64,000 bases of DNA from Burkholderia lata. GTDB taxonomy: Bacteria > Pseudomonadota > Gammaproteobacteria > Burkholderiales > Burkholderiaceae. The translations under genes were made by a program, and so were the position numbers. Positions 1-8,719 of the stretch are shown here, piece after piece. Below the pieces are notes generated by a model. That model was not told the origin of the DNA. It did no database searches and was given only the letters and a program-made list of their open reading frames with translations. The stretch covers positions 310,001 through 374,000 of the forward strand of contig NZ_CABVQK010000009.1 of the NCBI RefSeq assembly GCF_902499335.1. The letters run 5' to 3'. Numbering within the stretch: position 1 is the first letter of the stretch; each line of letters begins with the position of its first letter.

Positions 1-234
1 CGGCACGGCACGGTGCACCGGCCGGCCGCCGTGCCATCGGGTGTTTCGGCGGTCACGCGAGGTAACACCTGTAACCGCCGGCGAAACTCGTCCCGGTCAA
101 CCCGGCGCTAGACTCCGCGCATTGCTTCACTGAGCGACAGGAAGGGCGGATCGCCTCTTCGTGCCGGCCGCCGCACGTCGCGGCGATGCGGCTTTCGCGA
201 GGTGCCATTCGTCTTTCGCGCCGGGAATCGAGCC

Positions 235-399
235 ATGACCAGACTTCTCATCACGCTTGCCCTGATCGGCGGCCTGTCCGGCTGCTACGTCGCGCCGCCG
301 TACGGCTACGCGCCCGCGCCGGCCTACTACGGCTATGCGCCGGCGTATTACGCGCCGCCCGTCAGCGTCGGGATCGGCGGCAACTTCCGTATCCGCTGA
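235..399 (+). CDS. Small tyrosine/proline-rich lipoprotein
   Basis: This 54-residue protein starts with a hydrophobic signal segment and a lipobox ending in LSGC, so Cys17 is the likely lipidation site. The mature part is short and rich in Tyr, Pro and Ala (repeats of YGYAP and PAYY) and ends in GGNFRIR, a pattern common in small outer-membrane or periplasmic lipoproteins of Burkholderia. I chose the ATG at 235 because an earlier in-frame start at 202 would put charged residues before the signal peptide. No enzymatic function can be assigned. Confidence 0.65.
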   Translation: MTRLLITLALIGGLSGCYVAPPYGYAPAPAYYGYAPAYYAPPVSVGIGGNFRIR

Positions 400-539
400 T
401 CGGGCACCAGGCGCGGCGCTGGCCGCAGCCTTTCGCCGGACGATTCGCGCGGATTCGCGTACCGCATGACGGCGGTGCACTGCGCGGCGTGCGCGCGGTT
501 CCTATACTTCACAGGAAAGCGCACTCCGGCGAGGCAGTC

Positions 540-1199
540 ATGACAGTCACACGCAAGGTCGCAGTCGTGTCGGGCGTCTCCACGCTCGTCTATCTCGGGC
601 TCGCGGTGCTCGGCAGCGGCGGGTTCGCGGCCTTCTTCTCGCATCCGCCACTGACTGTTGCTGTCGTCGCGACGCTCGCGATGGCCGTCGTCGCGATGTT
701 CACCGAAGGCAACCTGAGCAGCGGCGAGCGCGAGAACCGTGACAACCGCTGGGTGCTCGCGGCGTTCGGGGTAAGCGGGTTGCTGCTCGCGTACCTGCCC
801 GCGCTGACTGACCGGCTCGACTTCTGGACCTTCGGCGGCGATACGGTGCGCTGGATCGGCGTCGTGCTGTACATCGCGGGCGGCGTGCTGCGCATCTGGC
901 CGGTATTCGTGCTCGGCAAGCGCTTCAGCGGGCTCGTCGCGATCCAGCCGGGCCATACCCTCGTGACCGACGGCATCTACCGCCGCATCCGCAATCCGAG
1001 CTATCTCGGCCTGCTCGTCAATTCGGTCGGCTGGGCGTTGGCGTTTCGCTCGGGTGTCGGCTTGCTGCTGGTCGTGCTGACGATGGTGCCCCTCGTCGCG
1101 CGCATCCGCTCCGAAGAGGCGCTGCTGCGTGCGCAATTCGGCGCCGAATACGACGCGTATTGCGCGCAAACCTGGCGTCTGCTGCCCGGCGTGTACTGA
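540..1199 (+). CDS. Isoprenylcysteine carboxyl methyltransferase (ICMT) family membrane protein
   Basis: The 219-residue product is an integral membrane protein with about five hydrophobic segments (roughly residues 7-30, 36-54, 72-90, 104-124, 155-186). The C-terminal half carries the ICMT/PEMT-like signature: GHTLVTDGIYRRIRNPSYLG (139-157) followed by EE at 192-193 and a C-terminal WRLLPGVY. In this family the region binds S-adenosylmethionine in the membrane, but the substrate of bacterial members is usually unknown. The ATG at 540 begins the first membrane segment directly; the longer frame upstream is an arginine-rich read-through. It appears to be transcribed alone. Confidence 0.8.
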   Translation: MTVTRKVAVVSGVSTLVYLGLAVLGSGGFAAFFSHPPLTVAVVATLAMAVVAMFTEGNLSSGERENRDNRWVLAAFGVSGLLLAYLPALTDRLDFWTFGGDTVRWIGVVLYIAGGVLRIWPVFVLGKRFSGLVAIQPGHTLVTDGIYRRIRNPSYLGLLVNSVGWALAFRSGVGLLLVVLTMVPLVARIRSEEALLRAQFGAEYDAYCAQTWRLLPGVY

Positions 1200-1578
1200 C
1201 CCCCTTCATTTCTCCGCGACCGTCGTTTCGGCGTCCGCCCGCGATTCGTTCCCGATGTGTTGCCACGTGTGTCGCAAACGTGCGACGCCGTGCATCGCCG
1301 GATCGTTCCTCCGCAGGGCCGGACCCTCGGCGAAGCCAATGCCGGCGCGGGTTTGCGGGCATTCCGGTGCGCGTGTTCGAGATCGCTTATTCGTAAACAA
1401 CTTGTTACCAGAATGTCCACGGCAAGGATGTGGGACCGGTGCTATTCTTCGCCGCAAGCTCATTGAAATGAATTGGTCCACGGTTCGGCACAATGCCTGA
1501 CCCGACGTCGATCGATTCAGATCGTCGTACCGAGCGGACCTTCAATAAACCAGATTGCGAACAAGGAAGAATACGGGA
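1200..1578. other. Intergenic region without a recognisable gene
   Basis: About 380 bases separate the methyltransferase from the glycine-zipper gene. The frames here are arginine/alanine-rich shadows. The stretch 1386-1480 is more AT-rich than its surroundings and probably contains the promoter of the downstream gene, but I cannot fix -35 and -10 boxes with confidence. Confidence 0.4.
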
Positions 1579-2025
1579 ATGTGGAAGAAAATCGCCCCCG
1601 CTCTCGTCGTCGCCGTGCTGACCGGCGCGACCTCGCTGCCGGCATTGGCCGGTGACATGAACAACGCGCTTGGCGGCGCGCTCGGCGGGGTAGCCGGCGC
1701 AGCGGTCGGCGGTGCGCTCGGCGGCAGCACGGGCTCGGTGATCGGCGGCGCCATCGGCGGCGGCGCGGGTGGCGCGGTGACGTCGAACCGTCACGAGCGC
1801 ACCGGCGCGATCATCGGCGGCGCCCTCGGCGGCGGTGCAGGTACCGCGGCAGGCAACGCAATGGGCGGCCGCACGGGCGGCCTGCTGGGTGCGGCGGTTG
1901 GCGGCGGCGCCGGCGCGGCGCTCGGCGGCAACATGTCGCGCAACTCGTACGAGCGCGATTACGGCGGCCGCGGCGATCGTGGCTATCGCCACCGCAAGCA
2001 TCGTCATCACCGCGACTGGGACTGA
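1579..2025 (+). CDS. Glycine-zipper domain outer-membrane/periplasmic protein
   Basis: The 148-residue protein has a signal peptide cleaved after LPALA, then a long run of Gly/Ala segments of the form GGALGGVAGAAVGGALGG, GGAIGGGAGGAV and GGALGGGAGTAAG, which are glycine-zipper repeats able to insert in or pack against membranes. A conserved polar break, SNRHERTG, separates two zipper blocks. The C terminus is a basic His/Arg tail (GYRHRKHRHHRDWD) that could bind metal or polyanions. The ATG at 1579 is preceded by AAGGAAGA at 1563-1570, which favours it over a TTG at 1555. Members are usually envelope-stress or structural proteins; no catalytic role is evident. Confidence 0.75.
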   Translation: MWKKIAPALVVAVLTGATSLPALAGDMNNALGGALGGVAGAAVGGALGGSTGSVIGGAIGGGAGGAVTSNRHERTGAIIGGALGGGAGTAAGNAMGGRTGGLLGAAVGGGAGAALGGNMSRNSYERDYGGRGDRGYRHRKHRHHRDWD

Positions 2026-2896
2026 TCGCCGCTGGCGCGGCTCGGTGCGCGAACGGCGCACCGGCGCGCCGACGGCGTCGGCACCCGACGCGAGATTCGG
2101 CCCGGCGGCCTGCCGGGCCGTCATCGCCGGCCAGACCGGCGAACACTTTCCGGCTTCTTCAGCCGCGGCCGGATGCCCGATCGACGGGCAGGCAAGTTTC
2201 CCTCCTCGCTGCATTTCCCCGTTTCCCGACTACATCGCGTCTCGTGACTGAATGCGTCCGGGCAGCGTCGACACCATTCGCGTTTCGTTCGATTTCCGTT
2301 GGCCCGTCTTCCAGCCTGACGATCACTCATGATCGGCGCGGAGCAGCCCGCTGACGTGCGCGCGTCGCACCTCTTCAATCTGCGTAACCAGATGTGTCGC
2401 GACCCGCACGCGTGACCGGGATGGCTGCGGTTACTCGCCTGCGCCTCTTGCGTCCCGGCGAACGAGTGCGCTGCCCCGCCCGTCAGGATTTCCCTGATAG
2501 CCAGACCGTCGCGCCACGCTTCCTCACCGCGCATCGCGGCTGCCAGCTAGTAGTGGGAAATCGAATGGAATCCATCGCAACATTTAATTGGTCGATTGCG
2601 AACGTCTTCGCTATCGTCGGCGATGCTCGCGTACGGCATCGCACCGTGCCGCTGGCCGCGCCTCGCCGCATGATCGCGAGCGCCACGGCCCGACCGCCGG
2701 CCCCACAACCATGGGCCGCCGCGTCCGATGAACCGGACGAACCCGTCGCGAAGCCTGGCCGACCGAACGAAGGCGCATGCGCTTTCAAGCCACCCCGGCA
2801 ACGACGTCCCGCCGCCGCATGCGTGCCCCACGCGTGTGCGTGCCGCCCGATGCCGTTTGTGTACGGGGCCGGACCAACCCATTGCCTGGATGCACT
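2026..2896. other. Long intergenic region, no convincing gene
   Basis: Roughly 870 bases lie between the glycine-zipper gene and the ureidoglycine aminohydrolase gene. Open frames exist on both strands but are Arg/Ala/Pro-rich with no domain-like stretches. A relatively AT-rich patch at 2548-2600 could hold a promoter. The length is unusual for this gene-dense window and could hide an untranslated RNA or a decayed gene; nothing definite is visible. Confidence 0.4.
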
Positions 2897-3733
2897 ATGT
2901 CTAAGACAACGTATTACGCGCCGCATGGCGGCCACCCGCCGCAGACCGATCTGCTGACCGATCGCGCGATGTTCACCGAGGCGTACGCGGTGATCCCGAA
3001 GGGTGTGATGCGCGACATCGTCACGAGCTGGCTGCCGTTCTGGACGAACACGCGCCTGTGGGTGATCGCCCGCCCGCTGTCGGGGTTCGCCGAAACCTTC
3101 TCGCAGTACATCGTCGAAGTGAACCCGGGCGGCGGCAGCGACAAGCCCGAGCAGGACAAGAACGCCGAAGCCGTGCTGTTCGTCGTCGAAGGTGAAGCCG
3201 AGCTGACGCTGCAGGGCAAGAAGCACGTGCTGAAGCCGGGCGGCTACGCGTTCATTCCGCCGGGCGCGGACTGGACGCTGCACAACGTCAGCGATGCCGC
3301 GGTGCGTTTCCACTGGGTGCGCAAGCACTACCAGGCCGTCGACGGCATTCCGCTGCCGGAAGCCTTCGTGACCAACGAGCAGGACGTCGAGCCGATCCCG
3401 ATGCCGGGCACCAACGGTGCATGGGTGACGACGCGCTTCGTAGACATGAGCGACATGCGCCACGACATGCACGTGAACATCGTGACGTTCGAGCCGGGCG
3501 GCGTGATTCCGTTCGCTGAAACGCACGTGATGGAGCACGGGTTGTATGTGCTCGAAGGCAAGGCCGTGTATCGCCTGAACCAGGACTGGGTCGAGGTCGA
3601 AGCGGGCGACTTCATGTGGCTGCGCGCGTTCTGCCCGCAGGCATGCTATTCGGGTGGCCCTGGCCGCTTCCGTTATCTGCTGTACAAGGATGTGAACCGT
3701 CACATGAACCTGTTGCTGAACCCGGCGCGTTAA
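2897..3733 (+). CDS. allE: (S)-ureidoglycine aminohydrolase, bicupin
   Basis: The 278-residue protein is a two-cupin enzyme of purine (allantoin) breakdown that releases ammonia from (S)-ureidoglycine to give (S)-ureidoglycolate. The N-terminal cupin spans about 60-140 (PGG at 77-79, VVEGEAELTLQG, PPGADW). The C-terminal cupin spans about 190-265 and carries the metal-binding set expected for the family: Glu208, His210, His214 and Gln248 (ETHVMEHG, then CPQACY). The ATG at 2897 gives the usual family length. Other allantoin genes are not adjacent, so it would work with pathway enzymes encoded elsewhere; the NCS2 purine permease at 26237 may be functionally related. Confidence 0.88.
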   Translation: MSKTTYYAPHGGHPPQTDLLTDRAMFTEAYAVIPKGVMRDIVTSWLPFWTNTRLWVIARPLSGFAETFSQYIVEVNPGGGSDKPEQDKNAEAVLFVVEGEAELTLQGKKHVLKPGGYAFIPPGADWTLHNVSDAAVRFHWVRKHYQAVDGIPLPEAFVTNEQDVEPIPMPGTNGAWVTTRFVDMSDMRHDMHVNIVTFEPGGVIPFAETHVMEHGLYVLEGKAVYRLNQDWVEVEAGDFMWLRAFCPQACYSGGPGRFRYLLYKDVNRHMNLLLNPAR

Positions 3734-3757
3734 GCGTCGAGGAAGCAGTTGGATGTG

Positions 3758-3792
3758 AAAGCCCGCCGGGGAATGCCGGCGGGCTTTTTTTT
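3758..3792 (+). terminator. Rho-independent terminator after allE
   Basis: A stem AAAGCCCGCCGG / CCGGCGGGCTTT (3758-3769 and 3776-3787) with a six-base loop is followed by a T run to 3792, 25 bases after the allE stop codon. Confidence 0.9.
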
Positions 3793-3853
3793 CGGGTTCT
3801 TCGTGGATTAAAAGCCGGAACCCAGCCAGTGCGTGTTGCAAGCACACCGACCG

Positions 3854-4924
3854 TCAGTCGGATGCCGCTGGCGACTCATTGCCCTGCGTAGCACCACATT
3901 GATGGCAATGCGGGAAGAAGAAGAAATTCCGGCCGCCGCATCCGCATACGTTGAAGAGCCTCAATCCGCAATGCACGCAGAACGTGGAGTCGTCGCCGCC
4001 GAGATTCCATTGCTTGTCGCATGACGGGCAGCGCTTTTTTTCGAGTGAGCGAACGGCCTTTTCGTATCCGATCGTGCGCGCACGTTCTCCCTGATCCTGC
4101 TGCAATTCGAGCCGCTTGCGTTCGGCATAGCGCTGAAAGGCCTTCATCATGTAAAGGCCGGCGAACACCGTGAGCGCAATGCCGACCAGGACCCGGACAT
4201 AGCCGCCGCAATTCGGCAGGTACGGGACCAGTTCGATGAAAAATGCACTCAATGAAAACAGGCCAAAGCCGTACACGAAAGGCCAGTAGCGCATCTTGCG
4301 ATAGCGCATGAACAGCCAGATCGCAATCAGCAGTATCGGTAACGTGAGCGCAAGCCGCAGTCCGAACACCTGCAACTCGTAATGCCGTTCCGCCGTTTCG
4401 AAGCGCCGTTCGGCTGCCGCGTCCGCGTCGGCGATTTGCGTGTCCACTTGAGTCTGCCGCGATGCCAGTGCCCGTTGCTGGTCGCCGATCGCATCGATCT
4501 GATGCTGCCAGTTGACGACCACTGCCTGGAGCGTATCCAGCTTGCGAGTTCGCGCCAGAATGTCCGGGTCCCTCGCACTGTCTCCCGTCACCGAGCGGGT
4601 TGCCAGCCAGTTGCGGAAACTTTCTTTCTCGGCCGCGTACTCCTTCGCCGCACGTCCGCGTGCCACTTCCATTGCGTCGGCCTTCTCGGCGAGCGTGTCG
4701 TGCTGCGCCTGCAGATCGCGCCGTGCTGCGTCGAGCCGCGCCTTCGCTGGAGCATCCGCGAATTGCTCGACGACGGGCGGCCCGCCCCTCGGAGCGAAGG
4801 CCATGTCGCGAATCACGAGACTGCCGAGCATGTTCAGAAAGACCGCGAAGATGATCGCAATCACCCACGAGGCGAGCCGCAGGAGACGCGCTGGACTGGT
4901 CAGGCCGTCGCTGGAAGTCATCAT
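3854..4924 (-). CDS. Membrane protein with periplasmic coiled coil and C-terminal zinc ribbons
   Basis: The 356-residue product has one N-terminal membrane segment (about 16-36), a long charged Ala/Arg/Glu-rich helical region (about 55-180) likely to form a coiled coil, three further membrane segments (about 187-206, 213-235, 243-262) and a cytoplasmic tail. The tail holds paired cysteines typical of zinc ribbons: Cys299/Cys302 with Cys316/Cys319, and Cys327/Cys329 with Cys340/Cys343. The start at 4924 is preceded by AAGGGC; upstream in-frame codons would add an arginine-rich extension. I do not recognise the family's function. The layout suggests a membrane-anchored sensor or scaffold. Confidence 0.7.
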   Translation of the reverse strand: MMTSSDGLTSPARLLRLASWVIAIIFAVFLNMLGSLVIRDMAFAPRGGPPVVEQFADAPAKARLDAARRDLQAQHDTLAEKADAMEVARGRAAKEYAAEKESFRNWLATRSVTGDSARDPDILARTRKLDTLQAVVVNWQHQIDAIGDQQRALASRQTQVDTQIADADAAAERRFETAERHYELQVFGLRLALTLPILLIAIWLFMRYRKMRYWPFVYGFGLFSLSAFFIELVPYLPNCGGYVRVLVGIALTVFAGLYMMKAFQRYAERKRLELQQDQGERARTIGYEKAVRSLEKKRCPSCDKQWNLGGDDSTFCVHCGLRLFNVCGCGGRNFFFFPHCHQCGATQGNESPAASD

Positions 4925-5022
4925 TGTTTTGCCCTTGTTGGAATGGTTATATAAGCAGACCGTCGCGAGCAACGGCCTCAACGTCATTCGAGCGCCGCCG
5001 GCCACCTTGCCGGCGACACACG

Positions 5023-5300
5023 TCAGGTCGGGCCAGCACCGGAAGGAAACGCGGCTGACTCGTCGAACCACCGAAGGAATTCATGGATGGCTTCGGTCAC
5101 TGCGGGTACCGACATATGTAACGACAGGCCCCTGTCCATGGTGCGCGACAGCACGACTAGATTTATCGGCTGCGCCCGGGGGAGAGAAAATGAACGCGTT
5201 GCCTTCGCGATCGAACTGCTCCCCCAGTTGGTCGAGAAGTTACGCCGGATACAACGAACATCGAGGAATGGTTCGGTCGCCCATCGCAGCATTTGTACAT
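5023..5300 (-). pseudogene. Probable frameshifted gene remnant
   Basis: On the minus strand, protein-like sequence appears in pieces of two frames. One frame gives EPFLDVRCIRR near 5270-5240 and later NLVVLSRTMDRGLSLHMS and AVTEAIHEFLRWFDES (about 5160-5045). Between them another frame gives LLDQLGEQFDREGNAFIFSP (about 5232-5173), with good third-position GC. Joined through two frame changes, these would make a coherent small protein, which suggests a decayed gene. I do not recognise the family. A single real gene in one frame, or chance, remains possible. Confidence 0.3.
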
Positions 5301-5560
5301 CCTGCTCGCATCCGCCCATAGACGGCGGAGGGAGGCACCAGGCCGGGCTCAATGATGGCCTCTGTTGCAAACTGCGGTTTCGTACCGAATAACTTCGATC
5401 AGGTCGGTAGTCGTCAGGCGAATGCGTCTTGATCGGTCGCAATGATTGTCGACGATTCCCGCACCCTTGTCGAACGTCCCCCTCTGACCGAGAGCCGTCG
5501 GTCTTCCCGGCGTTCCCCGGATATTCATGAAGAATCTGGCTTTATGGGCGATGCGTATTG

Positions 5561-6355
5561 CTACAGGCCGAGTGCGGCCGCCGCAAGTGTCGCGACCTGC
5601 AGCCTTGTATCGGGCGGCAGGCCGTCCTCGATCAGCCACACCGCCGACAAGCCCGACCATGCGAGTATCCACTGCAGCAGCCGGTGCCGGTCGAACTGCG
5701 CGGCATTGGCCACGAGCGTGACGCGCTGCGCGAACCGCACAGGATCGACCGCAATATCGTGCGAAGGATTGCAGAACAGGTTCGCGTAGTCGAATGCTCG
5801 CTCGCCGCGCAGCCCTTTCGGATCGATCGCACGCCAGCCGCGATCGCCGAAATGGAGGATGTTGCCGTGATGGATGTCGCCGTGCAGGACGACTTCGTCG
5901 ACGGGCGGCCCGGCCAGCAACTGGCGCGCGACCGTGGCCGAGCGGTGCAGCACGTCGCTGCCGGAAGTATCCGACAGCAGCGCATGGAACCAGTCGTGCA
6001 GCGGCACGACCGCAGGCGGCTCCGGAGCACGATGCGCATGCAGCCGCGCGACGACATCGCACGCGATGCGCATCGCGTCGTCGTCGTGGCCCGATGCCGA
6101 AAAACCGGCCAGCGTCGGTGCCGGCCGCGCCCGTTCGAGCAGGACCGCATCGCTGTCGTGCTGCCACACCTGCGCGGCGCCTTGCCCGTTCCACCAGGTC
6201 ATCAGCGCATTGCCGCGGCGCTCTTCGTCGCAGGTAGCGACCTTCAGCATCGCGGGCCGGCCCTGCCAGACAACGGGCAGCAGGCCGCCGCTCGCGGTCA
6301 GGATCGGGCCGCCGTCGGGAACGAGGCCCCACAGGCCGAGGTATCGATCGAACAT
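5561..6355 (-). CDS. Aminoglycoside/hydroxyurea-type phosphotransferase, APH(6) family
   Basis: The 264-residue protein has the kinase-like fold of the APH(6)/hydroxyurea phosphotransferase family, which phosphorylates streptomycin-type compounds with ATP. The Brenner-type catalytic loop HGDIHHGN is at 158-165 (Asp160 as catalytic base) and the metal-binding DPKG is at 178-181. Lys38 in PAMLKVA fits the ATP-contacting lysine. An ATG at 6355 and a GTG at 6358 are adjacent; I took the ATG. Chromosomal homologues do not always confer resistance, so the physiological substrate is uncertain. No partner genes flank it. Confidence 0.8.
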   Translation of the reverse strand: MFDRYLGLWGLVPDGGPILTASGGLLPVVWQGRPAMLKVATCDEERRGNALMTWWNGQGAAQVWQHDSDAVLLERARPAPTLAGFSASGHDDDAMRIACDVVARLHAHRAPEPPAVVPLHDWFHALLSDTSGSDVLHRSATVARQLLAGPPVDEVVLHGDIHHGNILHFGDRGWRAIDPKGLRGERAFDYANLFCNPSHDIAVDPVRFAQRVTLVANAAQFDRHRLLQWILAWSGLSAVWLIEDGLPPDTRLQVATLAAAALGL

Positions 6356-6465
6356 CACACGATGCTACAGCCGAACCGGATCGCGCGCAGCGCGGTTCGT
6401 CCGACAGTGCGTCACACGGTCGCAGGTGTGACGTGAACGGCCCCGGCACACTTTCCTAAATAAAA

Positions 6466-6490
6466 TTTAGCCAGCCAAACTTTGGCTAAA
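6466..6490. promoter_or_regulatory. Inverted repeat upstream of the penicillin-binding protein gene
   Basis: Two nested inverted repeats lie here: TTTAGCCA (6466-6473) with TGGCTAAA (6483-6490), and inside them a near-perfect palindrome AGCCAAA-C-TTTGGCT (6473-6487). The site sits about 105 bases before the PBP start, at a divergent junction with the phosphotransferase gene. It looks like an operator, but no regulator gene is adjacent. Confidence 0.45.
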
Positions 6491-6593
6491 GAATGTTCCG
6501 GTTTCGCGCCATCCCTTCGACAATGCGCGCCTTTCGTGACCAGTCGGTGCCTCTCGCGCACCGGCCGTCACAGCATCGAAGAAGGAGCCCGAC

Positions 6594-8711
6594 ATGACCG
6601 ACCACACCGCATCCCCGCCGCCACCACCCGCACCGCCGCCACGCCGCCGCCGCGTATGGCGCACGCTCGCGGGCGCGCTGCTCGGCCTGACGGTCGCATG
6701 CGCGGGTATCGGCGCATGGACGATCCAGCGCATCTGGACGCAGTTGCCGTCCGTCGAGCACCTCGCCGTGTATCGTCCCGCGCTGCCGCTGCGGATCTTT
6801 TCGCGCGACGGCGACCTGCTGGCCGAATACGGCGTCGAGCGGCGCGAGTTCGTGCCGCTCGAACGCATCCCGCCGCTGATGCGGCAGGCGCTGCTCGCGG
6901 CCGAGGACGCGAAGTTCTACCAGCACGGCGCGGTCGATTTCAGCGGCCTCGCGCGCGCGACGTTCGCGAACGTCGTGACGGGGCAGCCGGGGCAGGGCGG
7001 CAGCACGATCACGATGCAGGTCGCGCGCAACTTCTACCTGACGCGCGACAAGGTGCTGAGCCGCAAGCTCGCCGAGATCCTGATGGCGACCAAGCTCGAA
7101 CGCGAATACAGCAAGGACAAGCTGCTCGAGCTGTACATGAACGAGATCTATCTGGGCGAGCGCGCGTACGGTTTCGCGGCGGCTGCGAACGTGTATTTCG
7201 GCAAGCCGCTCGACGCGCTGAGCGCGGGCGAGGCGGCCGTGCTCGCGGGGCTGCCGAAGGCGCCGTCCGCGTTCAACCCGGTCGTCAATCCGGCGCGCGC
7301 GACCGCGCGGCGCAACTACGTGCTTGGCCGCATGCATGCGCTCGGCCAGCTCGACGACGCGACGTACCGCGCGGCCGTCGACGCGCCGATCGCGCTGGCA
7401 ACCACGCCGCCGCCGGGGATCATCGCGGCGCCGTACGTCGCCGAGCGCGCGCGCCGGATGATGGTCGAGCGTTTTCACGACGACGCCTATACGCTCGGCC
7501 TCGACGTGACGACGACGATCTCGATGCGCGACCAGCGTGCGGCCGAAGCGTCGCTCGAACGTACGCTGAGCCGTCAGCCGCGCGTGAAGCGCGATGCGCG
7601 CAACGGGCTTGAAGGCGCACTGATATCGCTCGACGCGGCAACGGGCGACATGCTCGCGCTCGTCGGCGGCGCGGATTTCAACCGCAACGTGTTTGACCAT
7701 GCGCTGCAGGCGTATCGCCAGCCGGGCTCGAGCTTCAAGCCGTTCGTCTATTCGGCGGCGCTGGAAAAGGGCTACTTCCCGGGCGTGCTCGTCGACGATA
7801 CGCAGCGCACGCTCACGCATGAGGAAACCGGTGCGCGGCCGTGGCGCCCGCGCAATTTCGCCAACAACTACGAGGGCTTCATCCCGGTGCGTCGCGGGCT
7901 CATGCGCTCGAAGAACCTCGTCGCGGTCAGCCTGATGCAGGCCACCGACGCGCGCTACGTGCAGCAGCACGCGGTGCACTTCGGCTTCGACGCGCAGCGC
8001 AATCCGGCGTCGCTGCCGCTCGCGCTCGGCGCGGGCGCCGTGACGCCGCTCGAACTGGCGAGCGCATACAGCGTGTTCGCGAACGGCGGCACGCGGATGG
8101 AGCCGCGCCTGATCCTGTCGGTGAAGCAGCGCCACGGTGGCGCGATGTACGAGGCGACGGCGCCGGCGGGTGAGCGTGTCGTGTCGGCGCGCAACGCGTT
8201 CGTGATGGACAGCATGCTGCGCGACGTCGTGAAGTCCGGCACCGCGCGCGGCGCGCTTGCACTGCGCCGCGACGACGCGGCGGGCAAGACGGGCACGTCG
8301 AACGGGTCGAAGGACGTGTGGTTCGCAGGTTACTCGTCGGGTGTCGTCGCGGTCGCGTGGCTCGGCTACGACACGCCGCGCCCGATGGGGCGCGCGACCG
8401 GTGCGACGCTGGCGCTGCCGGTCTGGCTCGACTACATGAAGACGGCCGTCGATGGCCGTACGCCGGTCGAGGCAACGCCGCCGCAGGATGTCGCGCTCGT
8501 CGACGGCGACTTCGTGTACGCCGAATACACGCGCGGCACGTGCACGGCCGACGTGCCGTCGTACATCCGCAGCCGCTTCGCGTGCGGCGGGGCGGCGGCC
8601 GAGGTGTCCGACACGCCGGTCGACCACGGCAAGCCTGCCGAGCCGATGCCGGCCGCGGTCGATGCGGTCGAGCGCGAACGCGTGCTCGACCTGTTCCGGA
8701 CCGATGACTGA
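6594..8711 (+). CDS. Class A penicillin-binding protein (PBP1A type), bifunctional glycosyltransferase/transpeptidase
   Basis: The 705-residue protein polymerises glycan strands and cross-links peptidoglycan in the periplasm. A proline-rich cytoplasmic start is followed by one membrane anchor (about 23-45). The GT51 domain shows EDAKFY with catalytic Glu104, GGSTITMQ (135-142) and NEIYLG (183-188). The transpeptidase domain has Ser379-Ser-Phe-Lys382, the SKN motif at 439-441 and KTGT at 565-568, so both activities look intact. It lacks the long inserted OB domain of canonical PBP1a and is shorter than housekeeping MrcA, so it is probably an accessory paralogue. The next gene starts 8 bases after its stop. 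Confidence 0.9.
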   Translation: MTDHTASPPPPPAPPPRRRRVWRTLAGALLGLTVACAGIGAWTIQRIWTQLPSVEHLAVYRPALPLRIFSRDGDLLAEYGVERREFVPLERIPPLMRQALLAAEDAKFYQHGAVDFSGLARATFANVVTGQPGQGGSTITMQVARNFYLTRDKVLSRKLAEILMATKLEREYSKDKLLELYMNEIYLGERAYGFAAAANVYFGKPLDALSAGEAAVLAGLPKAPSAFNPVVNPARATARRNYVLGRMHALGQLDDATYRAAVDAPIALATTPPPGIIAAPYVAERARRMMVERFHDDAYTLGLDVTTTISMRDQRAAEASLERTLSRQPRVKRDARNGLEGALISLDAATGDMLALVGGADFNRNVFDHALQAYRQPGSSFKPFVYSAALEKGYFPGVLVDDTQRTLTHEETGARPWRPRNFANNYEGFIPVRRGLMRSKNLVAVSLMQATDARYVQQHAVHFGFDAQRNPASLPLALGAGAVTPLELASAYSVFANGGTRMEPRLILSVKQRHGGAMYEATAPAGERVVSARNAFVMDSMLRDVVKSGTARGALALRRDDAAGKTGTSNGSKDVWFAGYSSGVVAVAWLGYDTPRPMGRATGATLALPVWLDYMKTAVDGRTPVEATPPQDVALVDGDFVYAEYTRGTCTADVPSYIRSRFACGGAAAEVSDTPVDHGKPAEPMPAAVDAVERERVLDLFRTDD

Positions 8712-8719
8712 CGCGCACC

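Noticed and set aside
1-234. Gene at the left edge
   Set aside because: Frames are short and Arg-rich, with no continuation of a recognisable protein.
5349-5400. Intact insertion sequence end
   Set aside because: Only one short stretch resembling an IS6-type terminus is present, with no matching partner end or transposase gene.
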